A stretch of 64,000 bases of DNA from Enterococcus saigonensis (GTDB lineage: Bacteria; Bacillota; Bacilli; Lactobacillales; Enterococcaceae), in NCBI RefSeq assembly GCF_011397115.1, contig NZ_AP022822.1:2035001-2099000 (forward strand), in the 5' to 3' direction. Numbering within the stretch: the first letter of the stretch is position 1; every line of letters starts with the position of its first letter. A program made the position numbers and the translations under genes. The notes below the pieces were generated by a model. That model made no database searches. It was given only the letters and a program-made list of their open reading frames with translations, and was not told the origin of the DNA. This document shows, piece after piece, positions 8,147-16,333 of this stretch.

Positions 8147-8254
8147 GCAATTTTAACCGAGGTTGTATCCTAGGCAAAATAGTAGCAACCAAACTGGCAA
8201 GTTTTCTTATAAAGGATAACGAAATATTTCCACCAGTATATGGCCTATTATTTT

Positions 8255-8297
8255 ATTGCAACGGAGACACCTCCTTTTTTTCGCAATTTTTTTATTT
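8255..8297 (+). terminator. Possible attenuator between nrdH and nrdE
   Basis: GGAG-ACAC-CTCC is followed by a T run, and an outer TTGC/GCAA pair encloses it before another T run. It could be a weak intrinsic terminator that lowers nrdEF expression relative to nrdH. The strand also carries CACCTCCTTT, a sequence like the 3' end of 16S rRNA. Both readings are inference. Confidence 0.4.
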
Positions 8298-8328
8298 TTT
8301 GAGTCTAAAAAAGAAAGTTGGTTCTTCC

Positions 8329-10491
8329 ATGAGTTTAAAAGAATTAAAAGATGTTAGTTACTACAAACTAAATAATGAAATTAACCGTCCAGTTAATGGC
8401 CAAATTCCATTAAATAAAGACCAAGAAGCTCTACAAGCTTTTTTTAACGAAAATGTGCTACCAAATACCAAACAATTTGCTACATTTAATGAAAAGCTGG
8501 ACTACCTTGTAGCGCATGACTATTTGGAAGCAGCGTTTCTAGCTAAATATTCCGCTGAATTTCTGACAACACTATATGACTTTTTATTAGCCCAACAGTT
8601 CACCTTCAAATCCTTTATGGCAGCCTATAAATTTTATTCACAATACGCCTTAAAAACGAATGATGGTGCTTTTTATTTAGAAAATTATGAAGATCGCGTA
8701 GCTATTAATGCCTTGTATTTCGCAGATGGTGATGAAGAATTGGCATTAACTTTAGCGGATGAAATGATTCATCAACGCTACCAACCAGCGACTCCTTCTT
8801 TTTTAAACGCTGGACGCAAACGTCGTGGTGAATTAGTTTCTTGTTTTTTAATTCAAGTTACTGACGATATGAATTCCATTGGTCGTGGCTTAAATTCTGC
8901 ATTGCAACTCTCACGCATTGGCGGTGGTGTTGGCATTACATTATCAAACTTGCGCGAAGCAGGAGCTCCAATTAAAGGTTATGAAGGAGCGGCAAGTGGT
9001 GTCATGCCAGTTATGAAATTATTCGAAGATTCTTTTAGTTATTCTAATCAACTCGGTCAACGTCAAGGTGCAGGAGTCGTTTATTTAAATGTATTCCATC
9101 CAGACATCATGGCCTTTTTATCTGCTAAAAAAGAAAATGCTGATGAAAAAATCCGTGTAAAAACACTATCTTTGGGCGTTTTAGTTCCTGATAAATTTTA
9201 CGAATTAACTCGTAAAAATGAAGAAATGTATTTATTTAGTCCATATAGCGTAGAAAAAGAATACGGAGTACCTTTTTCTTATGTTGACATTACAAAAGAA
9301 TACGATAACTTAGTCAAAAACCCTAATATTCGCAAACAAAAAATTAAAGCGCGGGAGTTGGAAAACGAGATTTCTAAATTACAACAAGAATCTGGTTATC
9401 CTTATATTGTCAATATAGATACAGCCAATCGTGAAAACCCTATTGATGGCAAAATTATCATGAGTAATTTGTGTTCAGAAGTATTGCAAGTCCAAACTCC
9501 TTCTGTTTTAAATGGACGGCAAGAATATGAAGTCTTGGGCACTGACATCTCTTGTAATTTGGGATCAACAAATATCGTCAACTTAATGGCAAGTCCTGAT
9601 TTTGGTAAATCTGTCCGGGCAATGACTCGCGCCTTAACCTATGTAACAGATAATTCTCATATCGATGTAGTTCCTTCCATTGCTCATGGAAATGAACAAG
9701 CCCACACGATTGGATTAGGTGGTATGGGACTACACACTTTCTTTGCCAAAAATCACTTAGTGTACGGTTCGAAAGAATCTGTTGAATTTACCGATATTTA
9801 TTTCATGCTATTAAACTACTGGACGTTAGTTGAAAGTAATCAAATTGCCAAAGAACGTCAGCAATCGTTTCATAATTTTGAAAAATCAACTTATGCTGAT
9901 GGCAGTTACTTTGACAAATATATTGCCGAAAATCATTTACCACAATCAGCCAAAGTCAAAGAATTATTCGCTGGTATTTTCATTCCAACAGGTGAAGATT
10001 GGGCCAAATTAAAGGCAGCCATTCAAAAAGATGGTTTGTACCATCAAAATCGATTGGCAGTAGCACCAAATGGTTCTATCTCTTATATTAATGATACCAG
10101 TGCTAGTCTACATCCAATTACGCGAATGATTGAAGAACGCCAAGAAAAGAAAATCGGTAAAATTTACTATCCAGCACCTTACCTTTCAAATGAAACATTA
10201 CCTTATTACACATCTGCATATGACATGGACATGCGTAAAGTCATCGACGTCTATGCTGCAGCCCAACAACATATTGATCAAGGGATGAGCTTAACACTGT
10301 TTATGCGTTCTGACATTCCAAAAGGACTTTATGAATGGAAAACGGCTACGACTAAACAAACTACTCGCGATTTGAATATTTTACGTCACTACGCTTTTCA
10401 TAAAGGCATCAAATCCATTTATTACGTCCGAACCTTTACTGATGATGCAGAGGAAATTGGGAGCAATCAATGTGAAAGTTGTGTCATTTAA
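8329..10491 (+). CDS. nrdE: Class Ib ribonucleotide reductase large subunit (NrdE)
   Basis: This encodes the 720-aa catalytic subunit that reduces ribonucleoside diphosphates. The N-terminus SLKELKDVSYYKLNNEINRP, the LVSCFLIQVTDDMNSIGRG segment and the C-terminal CESC redox pair are those of NrdE. The frame can be read from a TTG at 8299, but the family begins at the ATG at 8329 (MSLKELKD). Neither start has a convincing ribosome site, which is odd for such a gene. It lies 182 bases after nrdH and 82 bases before nrdF. The smaller subunit and NrdH are present in the same cluster. Confidence 0.93.
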   Translation: MSLKELKDVSYYKLNNEINRPVNGQIPLNKDQEALQAFFNENVLPNTKQFATFNEKLDYLVAHDYLEAAFLAKYSAEFLTTLYDFLLAQQFTFKSFMAAYKFYSQYALKTNDGAFYLENYEDRVAINALYFADGDEELALTLADEMIHQRYQPATPSFLNAGRKRRGELVSCFLIQVTDDMNSIGRGLNSALQLSRIGGGVGITLSNLREAGAPIKGYEGAASGVMPVMKLFEDSFSYSNQLGQRQGAGVVYLNVFHPDIMAFLSAKKENADEKIRVKTLSLGVLVPDKFYELTRKNEEMYLFSPYSVEKEYGVPFSYVDITKEYDNLVKNPNIRKQKIKARELENEISKLQQESGYPYIVNIDTANRENPIDGKIIMSNLCSEVLQVQTPSVLNGRQEYEVLGTDISCNLGSTNIVNLMASPDFGKSVRAMTRALTYVTDNSHIDVVPSIAHGNEQAHTIGLGGMGLHTFFAKNHLVYGSKESVEFTDIYFMLLNYWTLVESNQIAKERQQSFHNFEKSTYADGSYFDKYIAENHLPQSAKVKELFAGIFIPTGEDWAKLKAAIQKDGLYHQNRLAVAPNGSISYINDTSASLHPITRMIEERQEKKIGKIYYPAPYLSNETLPYYTSAYDMDMRKVIDVYAAAQQHIDQGMSLTLFMRSDIPKGLYEWKTATTKQTTRDLNILRHYAFHKGIKSIYYVRTFTDDAEEIGSNQCESCVI

Positions 10492-10516
10492 TCTCTCGCT
10501 TATAATGAAAAAATGT

Positions 10517-10549
10517 TTAGCTTCTTTAACGGCGTGTTAAGGAAGCTAA
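10517..10549 (+). other. Stem-loop between nrdE and nrdF
   Basis: TTAGCTTCTTTAAC pairs with GTTAAGGAAGCTAA (13 Watson-Crick pairs and one G-U) around the loop GGCGT. No T run follows, so it is more likely an mRNA processing or stabilising hairpin than a terminator. Confidence 0.6.
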
Positions 10550-10573
10550 TTAATTGGAATTAGGAGGCAAATC

Positions 10574-11533
10574 ATGGCAACTTATTATGAAGCCATTAAT
10601 TGGAATGAAATTGAAGATATTATTGATAAATCTACTTGGGAAAAACTTACCGAACAATTTTGGTTGGATACCCGGATCCCCTTATCAAATGACTTGGATG
10701 ACTGGCGGACATTGTCAGAACTTGAAAAACAAACCGTAGGGCACGTCTTTGGTGGTCTTACCTTACTAGACACCGTTCAATCTGAAAGTGGCATGGATCA
10801 ATTACGTAAAGACGTTCGTACGCCCCATGAAGAAGCAGTGCTAAACAATATTCAGTTTATGGAATCTGTGCATGCAAAAAGTTATTCATCCATTTTTTCG
10901 ACATTAAATACAAAATCTGAAATTGATGAAATCTTTGAATGGACTAACACCAATTCATATTTACAAAAGAAAGCTGAACGAATTAATGAAATTTACAAAA
11001 ACGGCACACCATTAGAAAAGAAAATTGCGAGTGTCTTTTTGGAAACATTTCTATTTTATTCTGGCTTTTATACACCTTTGTATTACTTAGGAAACAACAA
11101 ATTAGCCAATGTTGCTGAAATCATTAAATTAATCATTCGCGATGAATCCGTTCACGGAACTTATATCGGCTATAAATTTCAACTAGGTTTTAATGAACTG
11201 GATGAAACGAAACAAGAAGAATTGAAAAACTGGATGTATGATTTATTATACGAATTATATGAAAATGAAGAACGTTATACAGAAGAATTATATGATGAAA
11301 TTGGCTGGACCGAGGAAGTAAAAACTTTTTTACGTTACAATGCCAATAAAGCTTTAATGAATTTAGGGCAAGATCCCCTCTTTCCTGATACTGCTGATGA
11401 CGTAAATCCAATTGTCATGAATGGAATTTCAACTGGAACAAGTAACCACGACTTCTTCTCTCAAGTTGGCAATGGTTATCTGTTAGGTCAAGTTGAAGCA
11501 ATGGAAGATGATGACTATAATTTTAATTTCTAA
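10574..11533 (+). CDS. nrdF: Class Ib ribonucleotide reductase small subunit (NrdF)
   Basis: This encodes a 319-aa radical-bearing subunit of the ferritin-like fold. Metal-ligand motifs NNIQFMESVHAKSYS and RDESVHGTYIG are visible, and the C-terminus is acidic (EDDDYNFNF) for docking to NrdE. The start has AGGAGG. In class Ib enzymes the dimanganese cofactor needs the flavodoxin NrdI, which is not found in this cluster. A strong terminator follows. Confidence 0.95.
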   Translation: MATYYEAINWNEIEDIIDKSTWEKLTEQFWLDTRIPLSNDLDDWRTLSELEKQTVGHVFGGLTLLDTVQSESGMDQLRKDVRTPHEEAVLNNIQFMESVHAKSYSSIFSTLNTKSEIDEIFEWTNTNSYLQKKAERINEIYKNGTPLEKKIASVFLETFLFYSGFYTPLYYLGNNKLANVAEIIKLIIRDESVHGTYIGYKFQLGFNELDETKQEELKNWMYDLLYELYENEERYTEELYDEIGWTEEVKTFLRYNANKALMNLGQDPLFPDTADDVNPIVMNGISTGTSNHDFFSQVGNGYLLGQVEAMEDDDYNFNF

Positions 11534-11548
11534 TTCTTAAAAGAGTAC

Positions 11549-11621
11549 CGCTAAACTTATGACCTAAGTATTTGCTTAAATTTGACGCAAGCACTTAGGA
11601 AAAATAGTTTAGCGTTTTTTT
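11549..11621 (+). terminator. Terminator after nrdF
   Basis: CGCTAAACT pairs with AGTTTAGCG, with an inner CCTAAGT/ACTTAGG pair, followed by seven T. Confidence 0.85.
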
Positions 11622-11823
11622 CGTGCTTCACTAAAAAATATCTACAGACTTATCTGACAAATTGAGTTTACTGGGAACTTGCGCAGCAATTGGTGGAAGC
11701 TTTTTGGCGGTTTGTTAATCTTAGTTTTTACCCTATTTATTTAATAAAAAACTTGAGCGTTTGTGCGTAAATTTAAATCCCAGACAGTCAGACAGCAGCA
11801 AATTTATCAACCTTTTAATAAAA

Positions 11824-11889
11824 AAAAGCACTTCATATGGTAAGATTTCGCCACAAAGGAATGTATCTTACTAATAATGAAGTGCTTTA
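11824..11889 (-). terminator. Terminator after nagB
   Basis: AAAGCACTTCAT pairs with ATGAAGTGCTTT, with an inner GTAAGAT/ATCTTAC pair. On the minus strand a long T run follows. Between here and the nrdF terminator (11622-11823) I see no gene. Confidence 0.8.
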
Positions 11890-11904
11890 TTTAATTAACT
11901 TTTT

Positions 11905-12606
11905 TTATAATTTGCTAGCAGCCGCGTCATCGACGATCACGACCACATCAGCGTGATTTTGTAGAGCAGAAGCGGGTAAGTCAGGTGTAACCGGACCATT
12001 TACCATGCCGGCAATTGCATCTGCTTTATCTTCTCCATAGGCCATCAAAATCATTTTTTTACCTTGTAAAATAGAACCAATCCCCATTGAAACAGCTTTT
12101 GTTGGTACATCTTCCACTTTATCGAAGAAACGTTTATTTGCTTCAATCGTTGATTCTGTTAAATCAACCACAGAAGTTTGGCTGTCTAATGGTGTACCGG
12201 GTTCGTTAAACCCAATATGACCGTTGCGACCAATTCCTAGAATTTGGATATCAATTGGATGGGTGGCAATTACGTCATCGTAACGTTTGCATTCAGCCGC
12301 TAAGTCTTCTGCTTTTCCATTTGGAACAAAAGTTTCTTTAAATGGTTTTTGATTAAATAAATTTTCGTTCATGAAATAGCGATAACTTTGCTTATCTTCT
12401 CCACCTAACCCAACGTATTCATCCAAATTAATAGAAGTCATTTCTGAAAAATCTAAATCACTTGCTATCATTTCTTGGTACAATGTGATCGGTGTACTCC
12501 CGGTCGCTAGACCTAATGTATGAATACCATCTTTCATGGCTTGTTGAATAATTTCAAAGGCTCTTTTTCCGCCAGCAGCGGCATCTTTTACGCGGATAAT
12601 TTCCAT
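11905..12606 (-). CDS. nagB: Glucosamine-6-phosphate deaminase (NagB)
   Basis: This encodes a 233-aa cytoplasmic enzyme that turns glucosamine-6-phosphate into fructose-6-phosphate and ammonia. Substrate and catalytic motifs are visible: ATGSTP (34-39), INLDEYVGL and GIGRNGHIGFNEPGTPLDS. Length and sequence match the short Firmicutes NagB. GAGG lies 9 bases before the ATG. The gene is monocistronic with its own promoter (12645-12673). No nagA is adjacent. A second, more distant member of the family is at 24659-25384. Confidence 0.95.
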   Translation of the reverse strand: MEIIRVKDAAAGGKRAFEIIQQAMKDGIHTLGLATGSTPITLYQEMIASDLDFSEMTSINLDEYVGLGGEDKQSYRYFMNENLFNQKPFKETFVPNGKAEDLAAECKRYDDVIATHPIDIQILGIGRNGHIGFNEPGTPLDSQTSVVDLTESTIEANKRFFDKVEDVPTKAVSMGIGSILQGKKMILMAYGEDKADAIAGMVNGPVTPDLPASALQNHADVVVIVDDAAASKL

Positions 12607-12644
12607 TTCGATAACCTCTTTCTACGCTTGTTTGGTATAGCCCA

Positions 12645-12673
12645 ATTATAGCATCAATTTTTTATGCAGGCAA
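12645..12673 (-). promoter_or_regulatory. Promoter of nagB
   Basis: The minus strand has -35 TTGCCT (12668-12673), a 17-base spacer and a perfect -10 TATAAT (12645-12650). Confidence 0.75.
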
Positions 12674-12842
12674 CAAAAGTCTAGACCAAATCCCACCTTT
12701 TTTAAGAAATACTCAAACATTATTAGTTCAAAATTTTTCCTTCGCAAAAAGCACCTTGCTTTAGGACAAAAAATATTAGCTATGGAATCAAATTTATAAG
12801 TAAAAAACATAACAATTTTCTTGTAAATCTTCATTAAAATAC

Positions 12843-12875
12843 AAAAAAACTTACAGATCATAACAACCTGTAAGT
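12843..12875 (-). terminator. Terminator after the CsbD-like gene
   Basis: ACTTACAG and CTGTAAGT pair around an 11-base loop, followed on the minus strand by seven T. Confidence 0.85.
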
Positions 12876-12884
12876 CAAAATTTA

Positions 12885-13070
12885 TTATTTTTTATCTTTC
12901 TTATCAAATAATTTATTGATTTCGCCAGCTACATCATCTTTTAAATCTTCAGCTTTTTCTTTAATTTTACCGGCTTCTTGTTGTAGCTTACCTTTTAATT
13001 CTTGTGAATCATCACCTGTTGCTTTACCTGCTGTTTCATTTACTTTACCTTTAACTTGATCTTTATCCAT
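12885..13070 (-). CDS. CsbD-family small stress protein
   Basis: This encodes a 61-aa, very hydrophilic, Lys/Asp/Glu-rich protein (MDKDQVKGKVNETAGKATG) of the CsbD family. These proteins are abundant under stress in other bacteria, but their molecular role is unknown. GGAGG is placed 8 bases before the ATG. It is monocistronic between nagB and the pilus sortase. I see no clear alternative-sigma promoter. Confidence 0.85.
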   Translation of the reverse strand: MDKDQVKGKVNETAGKATGDDSQELKGKLQQEAGKIKEKAEDLKDDVAGEINKLFDKKDKK

Positions 13071-13169
13071 TGATATAGCCTCCTTATTCTTTACTACTCT
13101 TCAAGTGTAGCAAAAATATGGTCAACTGCCCAATGAAAGAGCTTCATATGTGTCAAATTATAAATTAAA

Positions 13170-14354
13170 TTATTTAAAATTCGAATTATTTTCAAGCGTA
13201 TAATTATTTGTCTTTTGCCATGGACTCTTTTTGGTAAGCAAGGTGAACCTTTCATCTGTCACTTTTTTAATTTGAATTTTCAAATTGCCCGTAGTCGATT
13301 TCAGAACGTATTTTCCACCTTTCATCGCCTCAATTTGAATGATACCCGCTTCATCACTGGTTGCCTCTAACGGTTTACCGTCACGGTTAATTTGATGCTT
13401 TCCTTTGCGATCATAAACCGCAAAAGTCATTCCCGTTATCGGGTTTTGATCTTGCAAGATAGAAAATTTCAATAAATAGCGCTTTTTGGCAATGGCTAAT
13501 GTTTTGGCATGCTTAATAACTGCGGCGACTAAAAGTGCGATAAGTAATAATCCTCCGACCACAATTCCAATAATTCGCAACAATTGATAGTGGTCAGCTT
13601 TTTTCAGCTCAGCTGCCATTTTAGGCACATAGGCAATGCGATGTCCCCGCACTAATAACCGGTGACTGTTGATCATATAAGGCGTACAGGTCAACAGCGT
13701 GACATAGTCCTTGTCCTTTTCAATCTGCAAGTAATCCGTGTTCGTCGGTTCTACTACTTTTATTTGATCCACTTCATAAGCATGGATTTCTTTATTAATC
13801 TCAATAAAGAATTGATCCCCATTTTTTAATTCCGGTAAATCCGTGAATAACTTCGCTTCTGGTAACCCCCGATGTCCAGAAATGACAGCATGGGTACTTT
13901 TGCCGCCCGTTGGATAAGAAGTCCCTTCCAATAGCGAAGTTCCCTTTGCTAAAAATAAATCATTCGTTGTATCAAAAATTGGCAGTTTAATTTTTATCTT
14001 AGGAATATTAATGACACCAATCGTATGGGTTTGATAATAATCTTTGGGTGGATTTTTCGGCACCTTTTTCTTCTTTGTCGCATCAGACCAAGGATCAGCG
14101 CCAGGATTACTACCTTTTTCTGCCAATTCCTTATTTTTTTGCTCCATCTTTTCTTGTGCCGCTTGCATCGCCTCTTCATTCTCGGCATTTGCTTTGGCTT
14201 GATAATAATTGATAATCTGCTGATCCAAAAAAGTATTCAGCGTGTCACTGATAAAAGGATAAGACAGCGCCCCAATCCCAAAAATCAGCAACAAAACCAT
14301 CAAAATATCCAAAAATGTTCTTTTTTTCGTTGTCCTCTTCGCTGCTTTTTTCAT
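13170..14354 (-). CDS. srtC: Class C pilus sortase with extra C-terminal domain
   Basis: This encodes a 394-aa protein, about 100 residues longer than typical class C sortases (about 285 aa in the E. faecalis Ebp locus). In order: an N-terminal membrane segment (14-36), a Glu/Lys-rich helix, the lid motif DPW (about 87-89), catalytic His (ISGHRGL), Cys (TLLTCTPY) and Arg (LVRGHR), and a second membrane segment (about 260-283). A C-terminal region (about 293-394, GMTFAVYDRKGKH to GGKYVLKST) resembles a degenerate SpaA/CnaB pilin domain without its usual Lys and Glu. It should polymerise the three upstream pilins. The start has AAGGAG. The Ebp-locus symbol is given by synteny. Confidence 0.9.
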   Translation of the reverse strand: MKKAAKRTTKKRTFLDILMVLLLIFGIGALSYPFISDTLNTFLDQQIINYYQAKANAENEEAMQAAQEKMEQKNKELAEKGSNPGADPWSDATKKKKVPKNPPKDYYQTHTIGVINIPKIKIKLPIFDTTNDLFLAKGTSLLEGTSYPTGGKSTHAVISGHRGLPEAKLFTDLPELKNGDQFFIEINKEIHAYEVDQIKVVEPTNTDYLQIEKDKDYVTLLTCTPYMINSHRLLVRGHRIAYVPKMAAELKKADHYQLLRIIGIVVGGLLLIALLVAAVIKHAKTLAIAKKRYLLKFSILQDQNPITGMTFAVYDRKGKHQINRDGKPLEATSDEAGIIQIEAMKGGKYVLKSTTGNLKIQIKKVTDERFTLLTKKSPWQKTNNYTLENNSNFK

Positions 14355-14378
14355 GAGACGCTCCTTATAGCAAAATCA

Positions 14379-14405
14379 GGACAGAAACCACCACGGCTTC
14401 TGTCC
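14379..14405 (-). other. Stem-loop between shaft pilin and sortase genes
   Basis: GGACAGAA and TTCTGTCC form an 8-bp stem in the 64-base gap. No strong T run follows on the minus strand. It may lower sortase expression relative to the abundant pilin by partial termination or mRNA processing. Confidence 0.55.
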
Positions 14406-14418
14406 CAGTTCAGTTCGT

Positions 14419-16317
14419 TTACGCTTCCGTTTGTTTACGTCCGCGTGTGAAGTAGAATACCGCACCCGCTACCGCGATTGTCCCAATTGCGATGAAAGCG
14501 TAGATCCCTTTACCACCAGTGGAAGGGAGTACACCAGATTGTGTGTTTGGAACGTCTAAGATTTCTTTCTCATTACTATAACTTGTTTCAGATACCTCAA
14601 AACTAAAGGTAGGATCACTTGGTAAATGATAACCAACAGGTGCTTTCGTTTCAACCAAAGTATACTGTCCAGTTGCTAGACCTCTTACTTCAAAGGAACC
14701 ATCTGTTCCTGAAGTGATTGTTGAATTTTCAGTAGCCTTATCAACCCAGCCTACGAAGTTACTATATTCATCAAACTCAGCAAATTTATCCTTAGAATTT
14801 TTTACGACAAAGTTTGCACCTTTAAGTGTCTTCTCCGTATTCGCATCTTTTTTGACAAACTTTTTACCATAAGATTTCACAATAACTTTAGTGGAAGTTT
14901 CAGGGTGGAAATTATTATCAAATGTAATATCATTGGTGATATCTGTTTGTAGATCTGCACCCGGTATGACAGACATTTTATAAGTCACTTCAATTGTTTT
15001 ACCAGCATTCGCTTTAATAGTTGCTTTATCTGGCTCACTATTAAAAAACGAAAGCCTAAATCCGTTTCCTTCTTTAACTGCTTTAGTTTCTAAAGCAGTG
15101 TCATTTAATTTAGCGATTACAGTATCCGTCTTTACATTTAAGTCATCATCTGGTCTATCAACTAAATCAAATTTAGTATACTCAGAAATAGAAATATCAT
15201 CTGGAATTGTTAATTTTGCTGTATAATTTAGCACTTGTGTATAATCAACATCAATATCATCTACTGATTTTTCAGGAGTTGGTGTAGCATAGTTATAAGC
15301 AGAGGCAGGCGCTCCCTCAGCTGGTGAACCATCAGCATTATAATAATCATAGCCAACACTTAATGTGCCACTATTATCTACAACAGTAGCTGTCACAATT
15401 GATGTTGCATTCTTGCTAGCATGATAAGTACCACTATCGTCTGTTACTGTGATACCATTTTCATCTGCATATTCTTCAAAAGTATACGTTCCTGGTGAAA
15501 GGTTGTAGCCATCTGTACTAACCACACCTTCATCATTCGAAACAAAGATTTTAGCTTTCGATACATCTGAGAATGAAGGAAATCCATTGCTATCGTGTTG
15601 TTCTTGAAGATAACTGCCGTTACTATCTTTCAAACGGAATTTAGCTCCAGCTAATGGTTTATTTTTTCCATCTTTAACCCCATATTTAGTAAAAGATAGT
15701 TCTTTACCGTAAACCTCATTTTTAGGATACAAATGAACGGTTTCTTTTTTAGTAGTACCATCTTCGTTGTATACAGGCAACGCTAAAACCATATTTGCCG
15801 ATTTCGCTTGATTTACGTTACTTGGGGCATAATTTTCAACAATTAAATAAATAGCATCTTGTTTTTTACTATTGATTGTATATTCTGATTTCAGTGGTAA
15901 ATCTGCAAAAGCTTCTCCTCTATCATCAGTTACAGAAAATTCTTTCATGAATTCCAAACCACTGATATCCTTGATATTCGTTGTTTGAAGTTTTGCATAC
16001 GCATCCTCGGCATTTAGTTTGGGAACTGTTTCATTTCCATTTCTTAGTTCATAATACTGCTTAGTCACATCATAAGCGACAAACTTAACTCCCTTTAATG
16101 GTTTCGAGTCGCTAGGTAAGTTAGTTATTGGATCACCTGTATTATCGATATTTTCAGAAGGCAAACTTGTGTATTGTAATTTATGCAATACAACAGTTTG
16201 AGTGTCATCTGTTGTACTTGTTTCATCCGCTTTCGCCACTTGGCTTGAGCCTAATCCCAATGGTAATAGTAGCGCTAGTGTAGCTAATGCGCCAAATAGT
16301 TTTGTCTTGATTTTCAT
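14419..16317 (-). CDS. ebpC: Major (shaft) pilin, EbpC-like, LPSTG-anchored
   Basis: This encodes a 632-aa secreted pilin. A signal peptide (MKIKTKLFGALATLALLLP to VAKA/DE) is followed by Ig-like pilin domains. A pilin motif VHLYPKN supplies the Lys used for polymerisation, and an E-box segment is seen in YTLVETKAPVGYH. A second SpaA-type repeat is GAKFRLKDSNGS, and the end is a cell-wall sorting signal LPSTGG, a membrane segment and RGRKQTEA. The frame extends back to 16374 inside the preceding gene. The ATG at 16317 is preferred because it has AAGGGG 9 bases upstream and begins a standard signal peptide. It is third in the operon, matching the E. faecalis ebpC position. Confidence 0.9.
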   Translation of the reverse strand: MKIKTKLFGALATLALLLPLGLGSSQVAKADETSTTDDTQTVVLHKLQYTSLPSENIDNTGDPITNLPSDSKPLKGVKFVAYDVTKQYYELRNGNETVPKLNAEDAYAKLQTTNIKDISGLEFMKEFSVTDDRGEAFADLPLKSEYTINSKKQDAIYLIVENYAPSNVNQAKSANMVLALPVYNEDGTTKKETVHLYPKNEVYGKELSFTKYGVKDGKNKPLAGAKFRLKDSNGSYLQEQHDSNGFPSFSDVSKAKIFVSNDEGVVSTDGYNLSPGTYTFEEYADENGITVTDDSGTYHASKNATSIVTATVVDNSGTLSVGYDYYNADGSPAEGAPASAYNYATPTPEKSVDDIDVDYTQVLNYTAKLTIPDDISISEYTKFDLVDRPDDDLNVKTDTVIAKLNDTALETKAVKEGNGFRLSFFNSEPDKATIKANAGKTIEVTYKMSVIPGADLQTDITNDITFDNNFHPETSTKVIVKSYGKKFVKKDANTEKTLKGANFVVKNSKDKFAEFDEYSNFVGWVDKATENSTITSGTDGSFEVRGLATGQYTLVETKAPVGYHLPSDPTFSFEVSETSYSNEKEILDVPNTQSGVLPSTGGKGIYAFIAIGTIAVAGAVFYFTRGRKQTEA

Positions 16318-16333
16318 CTTCTTGAACCCCTTT

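Noticed and set aside
12646..12861. 71-aa open frame on the minus strand between nagB and the CsbD-like gene
   Set aside because: AT-rich, no ribosome site, overlaps the nagB promoter and the CsbD terminator, and its composition looks random.
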